DNA of 34,235 bases, from assembly GCA_934217675.1 (NCBI GenBank), contig CAKQCV010000022.1, forward strand, positions 1-34,235. The letters run 5' to 3'. This DNA is from an uncultured Prevotella sp. (lineage in GTDB: Bacteria; Bacteroidota; Bacteroidia; Bacteroidales; Bacteroidaceae). The translations under genes and the position numbers were made by a program. The notes under the pieces are model-generated. The model did not search any database. It saw only the letters and a list, made by a program, of their open reading frames with translations, and was not told the origin of the DNA. Positions 1 to 8,373 of the stretch are shown in pieces; positions within the stretch are counted from its first letter, which is position 1; every line of letters begins with the position of its first letter.

Positions 1-36
1 GTTGCTTTCATATCGTAGGCCGTTGGCTATATTGAT

Positions 37-95
37 AAAACAAAGCCTGCTGGCTGTTTATTCAATTTTGAATAAATCCAGCAGGCAGGCTTTGT
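37..95 (-). terminator. Rho-independent terminator of clpC
   Basis: A long hairpin lies just beyond the clpC stop. The outer arms CAAAGCCTGCTGG (41-53) and CCAGCAGG...CTTTG (78-94) pair with a four-base bulge. The inner arms TTTATTCAA (57-65) and TTGAATAAA (68-76) pair perfectly around two bases. On the minus strand the hairpin is followed by TTTT, from bases 40-37. Bases 1-36 hold nothing I recognise. Confidence 0.75.
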
Positions 96-102
96 TGTTC
101 TG

Positions 103-2685
103 TTATTGGGCTTTTTCAGTTTTGTTGTTCTTGTTGATACTGAATGTCAGTTTGTCGTTAGCTGAGCTTTTGCCAATAGATATTGTATCGCCTTTTGATA
201 CTTTTTCTGCAAGTATTATCTCGCAGATTCCATCTTCTATATATGTTTGTATCGCTCTTTTCAGCGGACGTGCTCCAAACTGAATGTCGTAGCCTTTAGA
301 CGCGACAAATTCTTTAGCCTTGTCGCTCAAGGTTATTCTGTATCCCATCTCCTCTATGCGTTTGTATAATCCGCGCAGCTCTATATCTATAATCTTTTTT
401 ATAGCGTTGATATCAAGCTGGTCGAAGGTTATGATTTCATCGAGACGGTTCAAGAATTCCGGACTGAATTGTTTGCTCAAGCTTTTTTGTATTATGCTTC
501 GTGCATATTCTTTGTCAGCCTCTTTCATGTTCTCGGACACTTTACTTGCCGTGAAACCAATGCCTCGGCTAAACTCTTTCAGTTGGCGTGTACCGGCATT
601 GCTCGTCATGATTATTACAGTATTTCTGAAGTCTATGAGCCTTCCGTTACCATCTGTAAGTCGACCCTCGTCAAGCACCTGCAGCAACATGTTGAATACG
701 TTGCCGTGAGCTTTCTCTATTTCGTCAAGCAACACGATAGAGTAGGGGTGACGCCTTATCTTTTCAGTGAGCTGTCCGCCTTCTTCATATCCTACGTATC
801 CTGGAGGTGCACCGACAAGTCTTGAGGTGTTGAAGCTCTCGCTGTATTCGCTCATATCTATTCTGACCAAGGCGTTTGCATCACCGAACATGTATTCGGC
901 AAGCTTCTTTGCCAAATATGTCTTTCCTACTCCTGTTGGTCCAAGGAACATGAATGCACCGATTGGATGCTTGGGGTCTCTTAGTCCGACTCTGTTTCTC
1001 TGTATTGCCTTTACCATCTTCTCAATGGCTGAATCTTGGGCTACTACATCATTCTTTAACTTATCTGCCATGGTTCTCAGACGCGAACCTTCTGACTCTG
1101 TCATTCGTTGCACTGGCACTCCAGACATAGTGGATATTACTTCAGCTACATCGTTTTCAGTAACAGTGGCATAATCTCCGATGAATCCGTTTTCGAATTG
1201 CTCTTTCAGTTTGTTGAGTTTGTCTTGAAGCTCGGTTTGCTTGTCACGGAAACTTGCTGCAAGTTCAAAGTTCTGGTTCTTTACAGCTTTTTGTTTCTTC
1301 TGTACAACTTCGCCAATTTCATTTTTAAGCTCAGTAATCTCTGGTGGCATATGTGTATGTTCCAGTTTTACTTTTGAACCAACCTCGTCTAGTGCATCAA
1401 TTGCCTTGTCTGGGAATTGTCTGTCTGTTATATATCTGGAAGTGTATTTCACGCATGCTTCAAGAACATCGTTTGGATATCTCACATGGTGATGCTCTTC
1501 GTATCTTTCTTTTATATTTTTCAATATTTGCAGAGTCTGTTTCTCATCGGTCGCTTCAATTATTACCTTTTGGAATCTTCTTTCCAGGGCCCCGTCTTTT
1601 TCGATAGAGTTTCTGTATTCATTGAGAGTCGTTGCTCCGATACACTGTATTGTACCTCTTGCCAATGCAGGCTTCAGCATGTTTGCAGCATCCATAGAAC
1701 CAGGAGTTGAGCCAGCTCCTACCATTGTGTGAATCTCATCAATAAACAATATAATGTCTGGGTTGTTTTCTATTTCCTTAATAAGAGCCTTGACTCTTTC
1801 TTCAAATTGTCCTCTGTATTTTGTTCCTGCCACGATGGAACTCATATCGAGAGCTATGACTCTTTTGTCAAACAGGATAGGAGAAGTTTCTTTTTTTGTT
1901 ATAAGTAGAGCAAGCCCTTCAACTATTGCGCTTTTACCTACTCCTGGTTCTCCTATTAATATAGGATTGTTCTTTTTCCTGCGGCATAGAATCTCGATAA
2001 CCCTTTTTATCTCGTTTTCTCTTCCCACTACGGGGTCGAGCTTTCCGTCGCGTGCAGCTTTTGTCATGTCTGTACCGAAATTGTCGAGGATAGGGGTTTT
2101 GCTGTTTTGCGACTTTGTGTTTACCGTTGTTCTTGCCTGTTGCGCATTGTTGTCGTTGTCTGCCTTTCCGCCTGTTATTAGATCATCATCGTCGTCATCG
2201 GTAAGGTCAAGTCCACTTTTCGTTTCCTCGCGACTATTGTTTGACATTAAATCCAATATGTCATCATAATTTATGTTGAAATCATTGAAAATCCTTTTTG
2301 GATAGCTGTCGTGAGGGTCACGTAGCATGGCGAGCAATAAGTGTGTATCTTCAACAAATTCTGAAGACATCTTTCTTGCTTCAAGTACGGAGAGTTTTAA
2401 TATATTGCTTGTTTCTTCACTTAGGGTGACATCTTGATTGTTTGTCACTTCTGCGCTATCTAAACTGCTTTTATTTTCGTTTCTTAGATCGTTTTTTGTT
2501 TTTCTTATAATTGTTTCACAATCAAAGTTGAAATGTTCTAAGAGCTCGTTGATAGCTTTGTCTCTTCTTCGCAGTAATCCAAGCAGAAGATGTTCAGGGC
2601 AAATAACATGGCTATTTAATGATATTGCCTCTTCTTTGCTATATGCCAGAATCTCTGATACCTTTTGTGAGAATTGACTTGTCAT
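103..2685 (-). CDS. clpC: ATP-dependent Clp protease ATP-binding subunit ClpC
   Basis: This is an 860-residue Hsp100/ClpC unfoldase. It unfolds substrates in the cytoplasm and is expected to feed them to ClpP, which is not in the window. Double Clp-N repeats span about 1-150. An acidic linker with six consecutive Asp lies near 163-168. The first AAA+ domain has Walker A GEPGVGKS (245-252) and Walker B ILFIDE (312-317). A UVR-like coiled M-domain lies near 450-497. The second AAA+ domain has Walker A GPTGVGKT (582-589) and Walker B VLLDE. GIGF at 708-711 fits the ClpP-docking loop. The ATG at 2685 is preferred: the reading frame stays open 44 codons further upstream, but that extension is not Clp-like and runs through the promoter. 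It appears to be a single-gene unit with its own promoter and terminator. Confidence 0.96.
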   Translation of the reverse strand: MTSQFSQKVSEILAYSKEEAISLNSHVICPEHLLLGLLRRRDKAINELLEHFNFDCETIIRKTKNDLRNENKSSLDSAEVTNNQDVTLSEETSNILKLSVLEARKMSSEFVEDTHLLLAMLRDPHDSYPKRIFNDFNINYDDILDLMSNNSREETKSGLDLTDDDDDDLITGGKADNDNNAQQARTTVNTKSQNSKTPILDNFGTDMTKAARDGKLDPVVGRENEIKRVIEILCRRKKNNPILIGEPGVGKSAIVEGLALLITKKETSPILFDKRVIALDMSSIVAGTKYRGQFEERVKALIKEIENNPDIILFIDEIHTMVGAGSTPGSMDAANMLKPALARGTIQCIGATTLNEYRNSIEKDGALERRFQKVIIEATDEKQTLQILKNIKERYEEHHHVRYPNDVLEACVKYTSRYITDRQFPDKAIDALDEVGSKVKLEHTHMPPEITELKNEIGEVVQKKQKAVKNQNFELAASFRDKQTELQDKLNKLKEQFENGFIGDYATVTENDVAEVISTMSGVPVQRMTESEGSRLRTMADKLKNDVVAQDSAIEKMVKAIQRNRVGLRDPKHPIGAFMFLGPTGVGKTYLAKKLAEYMFGDANALVRIDMSEYSESFNTSRLVGAPPGYVGYEEGGQLTEKIRRHPYSIVLLDEIEKAHGNVFNMLLQVLDEGRLTDGNGRLIDFRNTVIIMTSNAGTRQLKEFSRGIGFTASKVSENMKEADKEYARSIIQKSLSKQFSPEFLNRLDEIITFDQLDINAIKKIIDIELRGLYKRIEEMGYRITLSDKAKEFVASKGYDIQFGARPLKRAIQTYIEDGICEIILAEKVSKGDTISIGKSSANDKLTFSINKNNKTEKAQ

Positions 2686-2745
2686 ATTTTGTATCCGCCT
2701 TTCTTCTTTATTGTTAATAATAATTTGTTGACTGATAATTCCATG

Positions 2746-2778
2746 CAAATATAATAATTTTAGATAGAATATCGTCAA
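2746..2778 (-). promoter_or_regulatory. Putative clpC promoter
   Basis: On the minus strand a perfect Bacteroidetes -7 box, TATATTTG (2753-2746), is preceded 22 bases upstream by TTG (2778-2776). It lies about 60 bases before the clpC start. The 22-base spacing is slightly longer than the usual 19-21. Confidence 0.55.
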
Positions 2779-2839
2779 GCTGTTGCTGTAAAGTGATTTT
2801 TTATGTGTAAAATACAAAAATCATGCCATTTTATCGCTT

Positions 2840-3439
2840 CTACTGCTTTTTGAAAGAAATGTCGTGTCTCATGCTGAATTCACAACCGCAATATTGCTGA
2901 TTATAGAAATTGTATTCTTTGATGATTGCAATGCGTCTTTCGCTAAGTCCGCCCTTGCGCCAGTTCTGTTCCCACCAAGTAACATCTTTGTAAGGTCCTA
3001 CAGCAAAATGTCCAGCTTCGTTAATCTGGTTTAAGTCTTTCCATCTCGACGATGCAAGTGTTGTGGTTATTACTTTTATTCCGTTTTCGTGTGCATACCA
3101 TGCAGCGCGTTGTAGTCTGTATTTAAAGCATTCAAGGCATCTCTTTCCGCGTTCTGGTTCTGTTTCAAGACCTTTAACCTTTGACAGCCATTCTTTGTGG
3201 TTGTAGTCATCATCAACGATTGTAAGACCGAGAGCCTCTGCATATCTTGTGCATTCGTTCTTTCGTATTTGATACTCTTTTTCTGGATATATATTGGGAT
3301 TACTATAGTATATAATAGGTTTTATCCCATGATTCATCATACATTCGATGATTGCAGATGAGCATGGAGCGCAGCAGGTGTGTAACAATACTGTTGTCTC
3401 ATTTCCTGGTACAATAACCTCGTATTTCTTTTTTGACAT
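2840..3439 (-). CDS. queH: Epoxyqueuosine reductase QueH
   Basis: This 199-residue protein belongs to the QueH (DUF208) family. QueH reduces epoxyqueuosine to queuosine in tRNA anticodons, replacing the unrelated cobalamin-dependent QueG. The metal-binding cysteines are visible: CCAPC with Cys22, Cys23 and Cys26, CLEC with Cys101 and Cys104, and YCGC with Cys184 and Cys186. The length matches short QueH proteins. The ATG at 3439 has an AAGGAAAG ribosome binding site. The longer upstream frame overlaps cls and looks unrelated. It starts 14 bases after the cls stop, so the two are probably co-transcribed. No other queuosine gene is in the window. Confidence 0.92.
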   Translation of the reverse strand: MSKKKYEVIVPGNETTVLLHTCCAPCSSAIIECMMNHGIKPIIYYSNPNIYPEKEYQIRKNECTRYAEALGLTIVDDDYNHKEWLSKVKGLETEPERGKRCLECFKYRLQRAAWYAHENGIKVITTTLASSRWKDLNQINEAGHFAVGPYKDVTWWEQNWRKGGLSERRIAIIKEYNFYNQQYCGCEFSMRHDISFKKQ

Positions 3440-3453
3440 ATTCTTTCCTTCTT

Positions 3454-4743
3454 TTATAAAAATGGTGTAAGCAGATGTGCAAACCACCCTACGAATTTTT
3501 TCCATGGCGTGCGCCATTCGTTCCATCTTTCCTGTGTGAGCTTGAATGATGCTTTCTTGTCCGTGTCGAACATTTTGCAAAGTTGACTTGTTGTGCAGGG
3601 GTCAATAATCACGGCATTCTCTTCATAGTCAAAGTTTAAACTCCTTGAGTTGAGATTCGCACTTCCTACAGTGCAGAAACGCCCGTCGACCATGATGACC
3701 TTTGTATGATGAAAGCCCTCCTCATATATCCACACGTCAACGCCGTGTTTCATCAGCTTGTGTACATTGTAGAATACACAGTCTGGTGTCAATGGTATGT
3801 CGCTGTGTGACGATACCATTATTTCAACTTTGACTCCTCGTTTTACAGCATTGCGTAAAGCCTTCTTTAGATTGTTGTTAAGTGTGAGATATGGGTTCAC
3901 GAGCTTTATGCTGTCTTGTGCATCGTTTATCGCGTCAATATAGAATTTTCTTATAATCTTGTTTGTGCTGCGTGGTTCGCGGTTTATTATGCCAACCATC
4001 TTTTTGTCGCACGAACTGCAGCTGTCTTGTTTCAGTCCATCTATATAGCCTGCGTTATGAAAACCACGGTAATACTTTGCCCCATGAATATCTTGCCCTG
4101 TAACTTTTTTCCACATTTTGAGGAAAATCCTTTGCAGTGTGTTTACTTCCGTACCTTCAATTCTGCAATGCATGTCGCGCCATTTCCCAACTTGTTTTGT
4201 TCCTTTTATATAATAGTCGGCAACATTCATTCCTCCAGTGTAAGCCACTTTTCCGTCGATGACAACAATTTTACGGTGATCACGGTGGAATATATGGTTA
4301 AGCCATGGAAAGTTTAGAGGGTCAAACTCATAAATTTCTATTCCGCGTTTTCTAAGTTCGCATAGATGCTTTTTCTTTAGTGGCTTGTTGTTAGAATCAT
4401 TACCAAATCCGTCAAACATCGCCCTTACTTCAACTCCTTCTTTTGCTTTTTCTGCAAGAATATCGAAAAGTAGTGATGCTATAGAGTCGTTTCTGAAGTT
4501 GAAATATTCAAGATGCACGCTGTTTCTTGCCTGTCGTATAGCTTTAAACATATCGTCGAATTTCTCTTGACCGTTCATGAGCAATACGACAGAATTATCT
4601 TTGGAGAAACTTATTCCCTCTGCTCTCATCTGTGATACTATCAGAGAATCTGCTGTTTGTGCAAATGAAGTTGAAATAGATAATATTATTGCAATAATGA
4701 TGCATTTAGTCCTGCTTGCTTCAAATGATAAATTATGTCGCAT
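3454..4743 (-). CDS. cls: Cardiolipin synthase (phospholipase D family)
   Basis: This 429-residue member of the phospholipase D superfamily is expected to make cardiolipin at the membrane. Two HKD motifs are intact: His156, Lys158 and Asp163 in HRDHRKIVVIDG, and His346, Lys348 and Asp353 in HHTKVIMVDG. The second is followed by GSANLNSRS. Unlike ClsA-type enzymes, which begin with two membrane helices, this one begins with one hydrophobic segment (about 14-28) ending in SFAQT. It resembles a cleavable signal peptide, so the catalytic part may face the periplasm. The C-terminus (414-429) is amphipathic and aromatic. ClsB-like transfer or another PLD-type phosphatidyltransfer cannot be excluded. 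It is the first gene of the cls-queH pair. Confidence 0.88.
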   Translation of the reverse strand: MRHNLSFEASRTKCIIIAIILSISTSFAQTADSLIVSQMRAEGISFSKDNSVVLLMNGQEKFDDMFKAIRQARNSVHLEYFNFRNDSIASLLFDILAEKAKEGVEVRAMFDGFGNDSNNKPLKKKHLCELRKRGIEIYEFDPLNFPWLNHIFHRDHRKIVVIDGKVAYTGGMNVADYYIKGTKQVGKWRDMHCRIEGTEVNTLQRIFLKMWKKVTGQDIHGAKYYRGFHNAGYIDGLKQDSCSSCDKKMVGIINREPRSTNKIIRKFYIDAINDAQDSIKLVNPYLTLNNNLKKALRNAVKRGVKVEIMVSSHSDIPLTPDCVFYNVHKLMKHGVDVWIYEEGFHHTKVIMVDGRFCTVGSANLNSRSLNFDYEENAVIIDPCTTSQLCKMFDTDKKASFKLTQERWNEWRTPWKKFVGWFAHLLTPFL

Positions 4744-4841
4744 AATTGTATTGTATGCCTATAATAAGCATATTCTTTTATTCTATGTGTATAGTGGCAA
4801 TGATATGCCAAATTCTTTTTTGTTTGTTATATAAATATGTG

Positions 4842-4873
4842 CAAAGTTAAACATATTGTTCTATATTTCCAAA
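4842..4873 (-). promoter_or_regulatory. Putative promoter of cls-queH
   Basis: On the minus strand TTTG (4873-4870) is followed after exactly 20 bases by TAACTTTG (4849-4842). This is a full match to the Bacteroidetes -33/-7 pattern and lies about 100 bases before the cls start. Confidence 0.65.
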
Positions 4874-4920
4874 AAATAAATTATTATAGCGAAATTATGG
4901 AAAAAAATAGGGGAAAAATG

Positions 4921-4951
4921 TTGTAGTTTTGCTGCAAAACTCTCACCTTTG
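4921..4951 (+). promoter_or_regulatory. Possible promoter of the outer-membrane protein gene
   Basis: TTG (4921-4923) is followed after 20 bases by CACCTTTG (4944-4951), one mismatch from TAnnTTTG. A competing perfect -7 box, TAGTTTTG (4924-4931), has no -33 element. Either choice leaves a leader of about 100 bases or more before the start at 5059. Confidence 0.35.
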
Positions 4952-5058
4952 CAACGTGAAAAGCAATTCAAGTCTGTTTGATTCTAATGAAGATAAAGAA
5001 ATATGATAGGCTTTTTGCTTGATAATTGTTTAACAAAAAGAAGAAAGGATTAAAAAAA

Positions 5059-5598
5059 ATGAAAAAGTTTTACATGACAATCGTTGCTATGTTTATTGCA
5101 GTAGCAGCAAGCGCACAGGTCTATGTAGGTGGAAATGTTGGTATAGCAAGTACTGACGATGGTGGTGACGATGATGTTACAACTTACAAGTTCTTGCCGG
5201 AGATTGGATATAACATTAATGATGAATGGGCTATTGGTGCGTCATTTGGTTGGGCTAAAGGTGCATTGACTCTTGAAGAAGCTTCGTCATCAGCTCGTAC
5301 TTTCGAGGTTAATCCATACGTTCGTTATACATTTGTTAAGGGTAAACTTGTTGACGTATTCTGTGATGGTGGCTTTGGTTATAAGCACTATGATGCTGAT
5401 AAGGCAGAAGCAGATAAATGGTCGGTAGGTTTCAAACCTGGTGTTGCATTGAAGCTTGACAAGTTTAGTCTTGTAGCTCATGTAGGTTTCATTGGTTGGG
5501 AGCAGCTCAAGGCTAAGCACACTGATGACAAAATTACAACTTGGGGTGTAAGTTTCAATAGTACAAACTTGTCTCTCGGTCTTCTTTATAACTTCTAA
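5059..5598 (+). CDS. Small outer-membrane beta-barrel protein
   Basis: This 179-residue exported protein has a signal peptide (MKKFYMTIVAMFIAVAASA, cleavage before QVYVGG). It is followed by alternating hydrophobic and polar strands typical of an eight-stranded OmpA/OMP_b-brl barrel. It ends NLSLGLLYNF, and a terminal Phe is the usual outer-membrane assembly signal. The ATG at 5059 is chosen because it directly precedes the signal peptide and follows AGAAAGGA. It is flanked by its own leader and a bidirectional terminator, so it is probably monocistronic. The role is not evident; porin-like, adhesive or structural functions are all possible. Confidence 0.8.
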   Translation: MKKFYMTIVAMFIAVAASAQVYVGGNVGIASTDDGGDDDVTTYKFLPEIGYNINDEWAIGASFGWAKGALTLEEASSSARTFEVNPYVRYTFVKGKLVDVFCDGGFGYKHYDADKAEADKWSVGFKPGVALKLDKFSLVAHVGFIGWEQLKAKHTDDKITTWGVSFNSTNLSLGLLYNF

Positions 5599-5621
5599 TC
5601 AGAGTTATAAAGACATAATAT

Positions 5622-5669
5622 AAAAAAACAGCCACGTCAGAAGCATTTCTTTGATGTGGCTGTTTTTAT
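5622..5669. terminator. Bidirectional terminator between barrel protein and ferritin
   Basis: AACAGCCACGTCA (5627-5639) pairs with TGATGTGGCTGTT (5652-5664) with one wobble. The hairpin is flanked by an A-run on the left and a T-run on the right, so it can stop both convergent genes. Confidence 0.85.
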
Positions 5670-5678
5670 TTGTTTGTA

Positions 5679-6203
5679 TTACAGAGTAGAATTTGCAAGA
5701 GGTGCAGCTTCAGTATATGTTCTTGCACCAAGCTCTTTGTCAAGCATATATATACCGTAGCCGTTGTCCTTGATCATCTTTAAGTTGTCAATGATGTTTT
5801 GAGCATTTTCCTCTTCTTCTACTTGCTCGTCAATAAACCATTTTAGCATGCTCTGAGTAGCATAATCATTTTCTTCGTGTGTAAGCGCAAACAGATTGTT
5901 TATAAGGCTTGTCACCTTCTGTTCATGTTCCAAAGTGCTTTCAAAAACATTCAAGATAGAGTTCCACTCAGTAGGAACAGCATCAATAGCTTTCAATTCA
6001 ACGATACCGTTGCGCTGAACAACATAGTTGAACAGAATTTTAGCATGGTCCTGTTCTTCTTTGAATTGCACTTCAAACCATTTTGCCATTCCTGGCTGTC
6101 CATTTTTATGGCAGTAGGCTGCCATTGACAGATACAAATAAGCTGACCACATCTCAGCATTGATTTGCTCGTTAAGAGCTTTTTCGATTTTTTTGTTTAA
6201 CAT
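5679..6203 (-). CDS. ftn: Bacterial non-heme ferritin
   Basis: This 174-residue FtnA-type ferritin forms a 24-subunit iron-storage cage and oxidises Fe(II) in the cytoplasm. The ferroxidase residues fall at the same numbers as in E. coli FtnA: Glu17, Glu50, His53, Glu94, Gln127 and Glu130. There is no heme-ligand signature that would suggest bacterioferritin. It starts 37 bases after the stop of the thioesterase gene on the same strand, so it may share that promoter, although an own promoter inside the upstream gene cannot be excluded. It ends at the bidirectional terminator. Confidence 0.95.
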   Translation of the reverse strand: MLNKKIEKALNEQINAEMWSAYLYLSMAAYCHKNGQPGMAKWFEVQFKEEQDHAKILFNYVVQRNGIVELKAIDAVPTEWNSILNVFESTLEHEQKVTSLINNLFALTHEENDYATQSMLKWFIDEQVEEEENAQNIIDNLKMIKDNGYGIYMLDKELGARTYTEAAPLANSTL

Positions 6204-6240
6204 AGTTCTTTATATTTAATTATAATATGAATTTTATATA

Positions 6241-6630
6241 TTATTCTACATCCAACTTTGAATTGGCTTTCAATTGGAACTTCTTCTCGTTTATTATGAA
6301 TCTTTCATGTGTTCCGAGTCCTACTTCGCCTTTATCATCGCTAACGCTGACATCGAAAACAAGTTTTCTACCGTCAACTTCTATTAATTCAGTATTGCAT
6401 GTAACCTTCATTCCAACTGGGGTAGGAGCAATATGTTTTATCTTTAGATTTGTACCAACAGTTGCTTGCCCATCGTCCAAATGATTTGACACACTCTTCC
6501 ATGCCGTTTCTTCAATCAGTGCTATCATTGCAGGAGTAGCAAACACGTCAAGAGTTCCGCTGCCCATAACACGAGCTGTCATTTCTGGAGTAACAGTTCT
6601 TTCTATCGAGAATTTTATTCCTTTTTCCAT
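6241..6630 (-). CDS. FlK-like hotdog thioesterase
   Basis: This 129-residue hotdog-fold protein is of the fluoroacetyl-CoA thioesterase (FlK) type. Thr32, Glu40 and His66 keep the spacing recalled for the FlK catalytic triad (Thr42, Glu50, His76). Gly59 and Arg110 also sit where FlK has Gly69 and Arg120. It probably hydrolyses a short acyl-CoA. The FlK family in gut anaerobes has no proven link to fluoroacetate, so the substrate is unknown. It lies upstream of ferritin on the same strand and has a good promoter. Confidence 0.75.
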   Translation of the reverse strand: MEKGIKFSIERTVTPEMTARVMGSGTLDVFATPAMIALIEETAWKSVSNHLDDGQATVGTNLKIKHIAPTPVGMKVTCNTELIEVDGRKLVFDVSVSDDKGEVGLGTHERFIINEKKFQLKANSKLDVE

Positions 6631-6679
6631 TTATATATTTTTTAGTTAATATATTGTAGCTTTTTGGGTATTTCAGATA

Positions 6680-6711
6680 CGAAGGTAGTTCAAAAAAATT
6701 AAAACCACAAA
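6680..6711 (-). promoter_or_regulatory. Putative promoter of thioesterase-ferritin
   Basis: On the minus strand TTTG (6711-6708) is followed after 20 bases by TACCTTCG (6687-6680), one mismatch from TAnnTTTG. It lies about 50 bases before the thioesterase start. Confidence 0.6.
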
Positions 6712-6749
6712 TTAGGAACTGATGTTTTTAACTTTTTTATGTATGAATG

Positions 6750-6780
6750 TTGCTTATATCGCACAATTAAAGTAATTTTG
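6750..6780 (+). promoter_or_regulatory. Putative promoter of the HAD phosphatase
   Basis: TTG (6750-6752) is followed after 20 bases by TAATTTTG (6773-6780), a perfect -7 box. It is divergent from the thioesterase promoter about 40 bases away. Confidence 0.65.
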
Positions 6781-6828
6781 CAAAACAAAAATTGAAATGT
6801 TATTTTGTATTTAGGATAGATATAAATT

Positions 6829-7479
6829 ATGGACAATAGAAAATTTCGTGCTGCATTGTTTGATTTGGATGGAGTAGTATTTGATACAGAAACACAGTAT
6901 ACAGTGTTTTGGGGTAAACAGTTCCGTAAATATTACCCGGAGAATCCAGGTATGGAACAGTTGATAAAGGGTATGACGCTTGTAGAGATTTACGATAAAT
7001 ATTTTCAAAATGCAGAAACACAGCAGCATATAACCATGGAGCTTGATGCATTTGAGAAAAATATGAAGTTCGAATATGTGAATGGCTTTGAGAAATTTGT
7101 TGAAGACATCCGTTCTAAAGGTGTGAAAACAGCTGTAGTGACAAGCTCAAATGTTGTGAAGATGAATAATGTGTATTCAAAACATTCAGAGTTTAAGTCT
7201 TACTTTGATGAAATTCTGACTTCTGAAGATTTTGACGAGAGTAAACCTTCGCCAGACTGCTATCAGAAAGCATCACAAAGCTTTGGTTTTGACGCTTCTG
7301 ATTGTGTGGTTTTTGAAGATAGCTTTAACGGTCTTAAATCAGGAAGAGCTGCCGACATGTATGTTGTTGGGCTTTCGACCACAAATTCTCCTACCGACAT
7401 TGCTCCGTTGTCAGATACCGTAATTGCTGATTACGAAGACATGAGTTATGAAAAAATGTATGCTTTGGTTGTATCGTAA
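6829..7479 (+). CDS. HAD-superfamily phosphatase (beta-phosphoglucomutase-like)
   Basis: This 216-residue HAD hydrolase of subfamily IA has all four motifs. The nucleophile and acid are Asp12 and Asp14 in FDLDGVVFDTE. Motif II is TSS at 105-107, motif III is Lys139 in SKPSPDCY, and the metal-binding acids are Glu163 and Asp164 in VFEDS. A helical cap lies between about 16 and 80. These features fit a small-molecule phosphatase or beta-phosphoglucomutase, and the substrate cannot be told from sequence. It has its own promoter, and panB follows 63 bases downstream with another promoter overlapping the end of this gene. Confidence 0.88.
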   Translation: MDNRKFRAALFDLDGVVFDTETQYTVFWGKQFRKYYPENPGMEQLIKGMTLVEIYDKYFQNAETQQHITMELDAFEKNMKFEYVNGFEKFVEDIRSKGVKTAVVTSSNVVKMNNVYSKHSEFKSYFDEILTSEDFDESKPSPDCYQKASQSFGFDASDCVVFEDSFNGLKSGRAADMYVVGLSTTNSPTDIAPLSDTVIADYEDMSYEKMYALVVS

Positions 7480-7500
7480 CGAAAAAAAATATTACTTTTG
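7469..7500 (+). promoter_or_regulatory. Putative panB promoter
   Basis: TTG (7469-7471), inside the last codons of the HAD gene, is followed after 21 bases by TACTTTTG (7493-7500). The leader is short, about 35 bases, with AAAGGAAA before the panB start. Confidence 0.65.
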
Positions 7501-7542
7501 CATAAATATTACAATACTTAAACTTATATAAAGGAAATAAAA

Positions 7543-8364
7543 ATGTCAGGTTATTTAGTAACAGATAACAGAAAAGTAACGACTCACCGCTTCATAGAAA
7601 TGAAGGAACGTGGCGAGAAAATCTCAATGCTTACGTCTTATGACTTTACTACAGCAGGCATTGTTGACGGTGCTGGAATTGACGGTATCCTCGTTGGAGA
7701 TTCTGCATCAAATGTAATGGCAGGAAATGGGACAACTCTTCCAATAACTGTTGATCAAATGATCTATCATGCAAAGTCTGTTGTGAGAGGTGTAAAAAGA
7801 GCTCTTGTAGTATGCGATATGCCTTTCGGCAGTTATCAGGTAGATCGTAAAGAGGGAGTTAAGAATGCTGTTAAGATAATGAAAGAAAGTGGTTGCGATG
7901 CTTTGAAGCTTGAGGGCGGTATAGAGATAATCGATACTGTGAAAGGCATCCTTGATGCAGGTATTCCTGTTATGGGGCATCTCGGACTAACACCTCAGAG
8001 TATAAACAAATTTGGAACCTATGCCGTGCGTGCAAAGGCTGAGGCTGAGGCTGAAAAATTGATAAGTGATGCAAAACTTCTTTCCGAGACAGGATGCTTT
8101 TCAGTTGTCTTGGAGAAAGTTCCTGCTGCTCTTGCTGCCAAAGTTAGTAAGGAGATAAGTATTCCAACAATAGGTATTGGCGCAGGAAATGGCACAGACG
8201 GACAGATACTTGTTGTTGATGATATGCTTGGAATGACAAATGGATTTAGTCCGCGCTTCTTGCGCAGATACGCTGATTTGAACACAGTAATCACGGATGC
8301 CATAGGTAATTATATCACAGACGTGAAAAACTCTGATTTTCCTAACGAAAAAGAATCTTACTAA
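7543..8364 (+). CDS. panB: 3-methyl-2-oxobutanoate hydroxymethyltransferase
   Basis: This 273-residue TIM-barrel enzyme transfers a hydroxymethyl group from methylene-tetrahydrofolate to alpha-ketoisovalerate, giving ketopantoate, the first step of pantothenate synthesis. Visible motifs are Asp53-Ser54 in [11 protein letters not shown], Asp92 in [10 protein letters not shown], Lys122 and Glu124 in [15 protein letters not shown] (145-153), and Glu191 in LEKVP, which is the likely catalytic acid. [11 protein letters not shown] (211-221) matches the family. The length is normal. The partner genes panC and panD lie about 22 kb away, and an MFS transporter begins 9 bases after the stop. panE is not in the window. 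Confidence 0.97.
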   Translation: MSGYLVTDNRKVTTHRFIEMKERGEKISMLTSYDFTTAGIVDGAGIDGILVGDSASNVMAGNGTTLPITVDQMIYHAKSVVRGVKRALVVCDMPFGSYQVDRKEGVKNAVKIMKESGCDALKLEGGIEIIDTVKGILDAGIPVMGHLGLTPQSINKFGTYAVRAKAEAEAEKLISDAKLLSETGCFSVVLEKVPAALAAKVSKEISIPTIGIGAGNGTDGQILVVDDMLGMTNGFSPRFLRRYADLNTVITDAIGNYITDVKNSDFPNEKESY

Positions 8365-8373
8365 ATAACGGAT

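Noticed and set aside
2..283. Partial plus-strand gene at the left edge
   Set aside because: It covers the clpC terminator and the antisense of the clpC C-terminus, and has no recognisable domain.
6241..6630. Fluoroacetate detoxification gene
   Set aside because: The fold and triad fit FlK, but the family is broad and nothing nearby suggests organofluorine metabolism.
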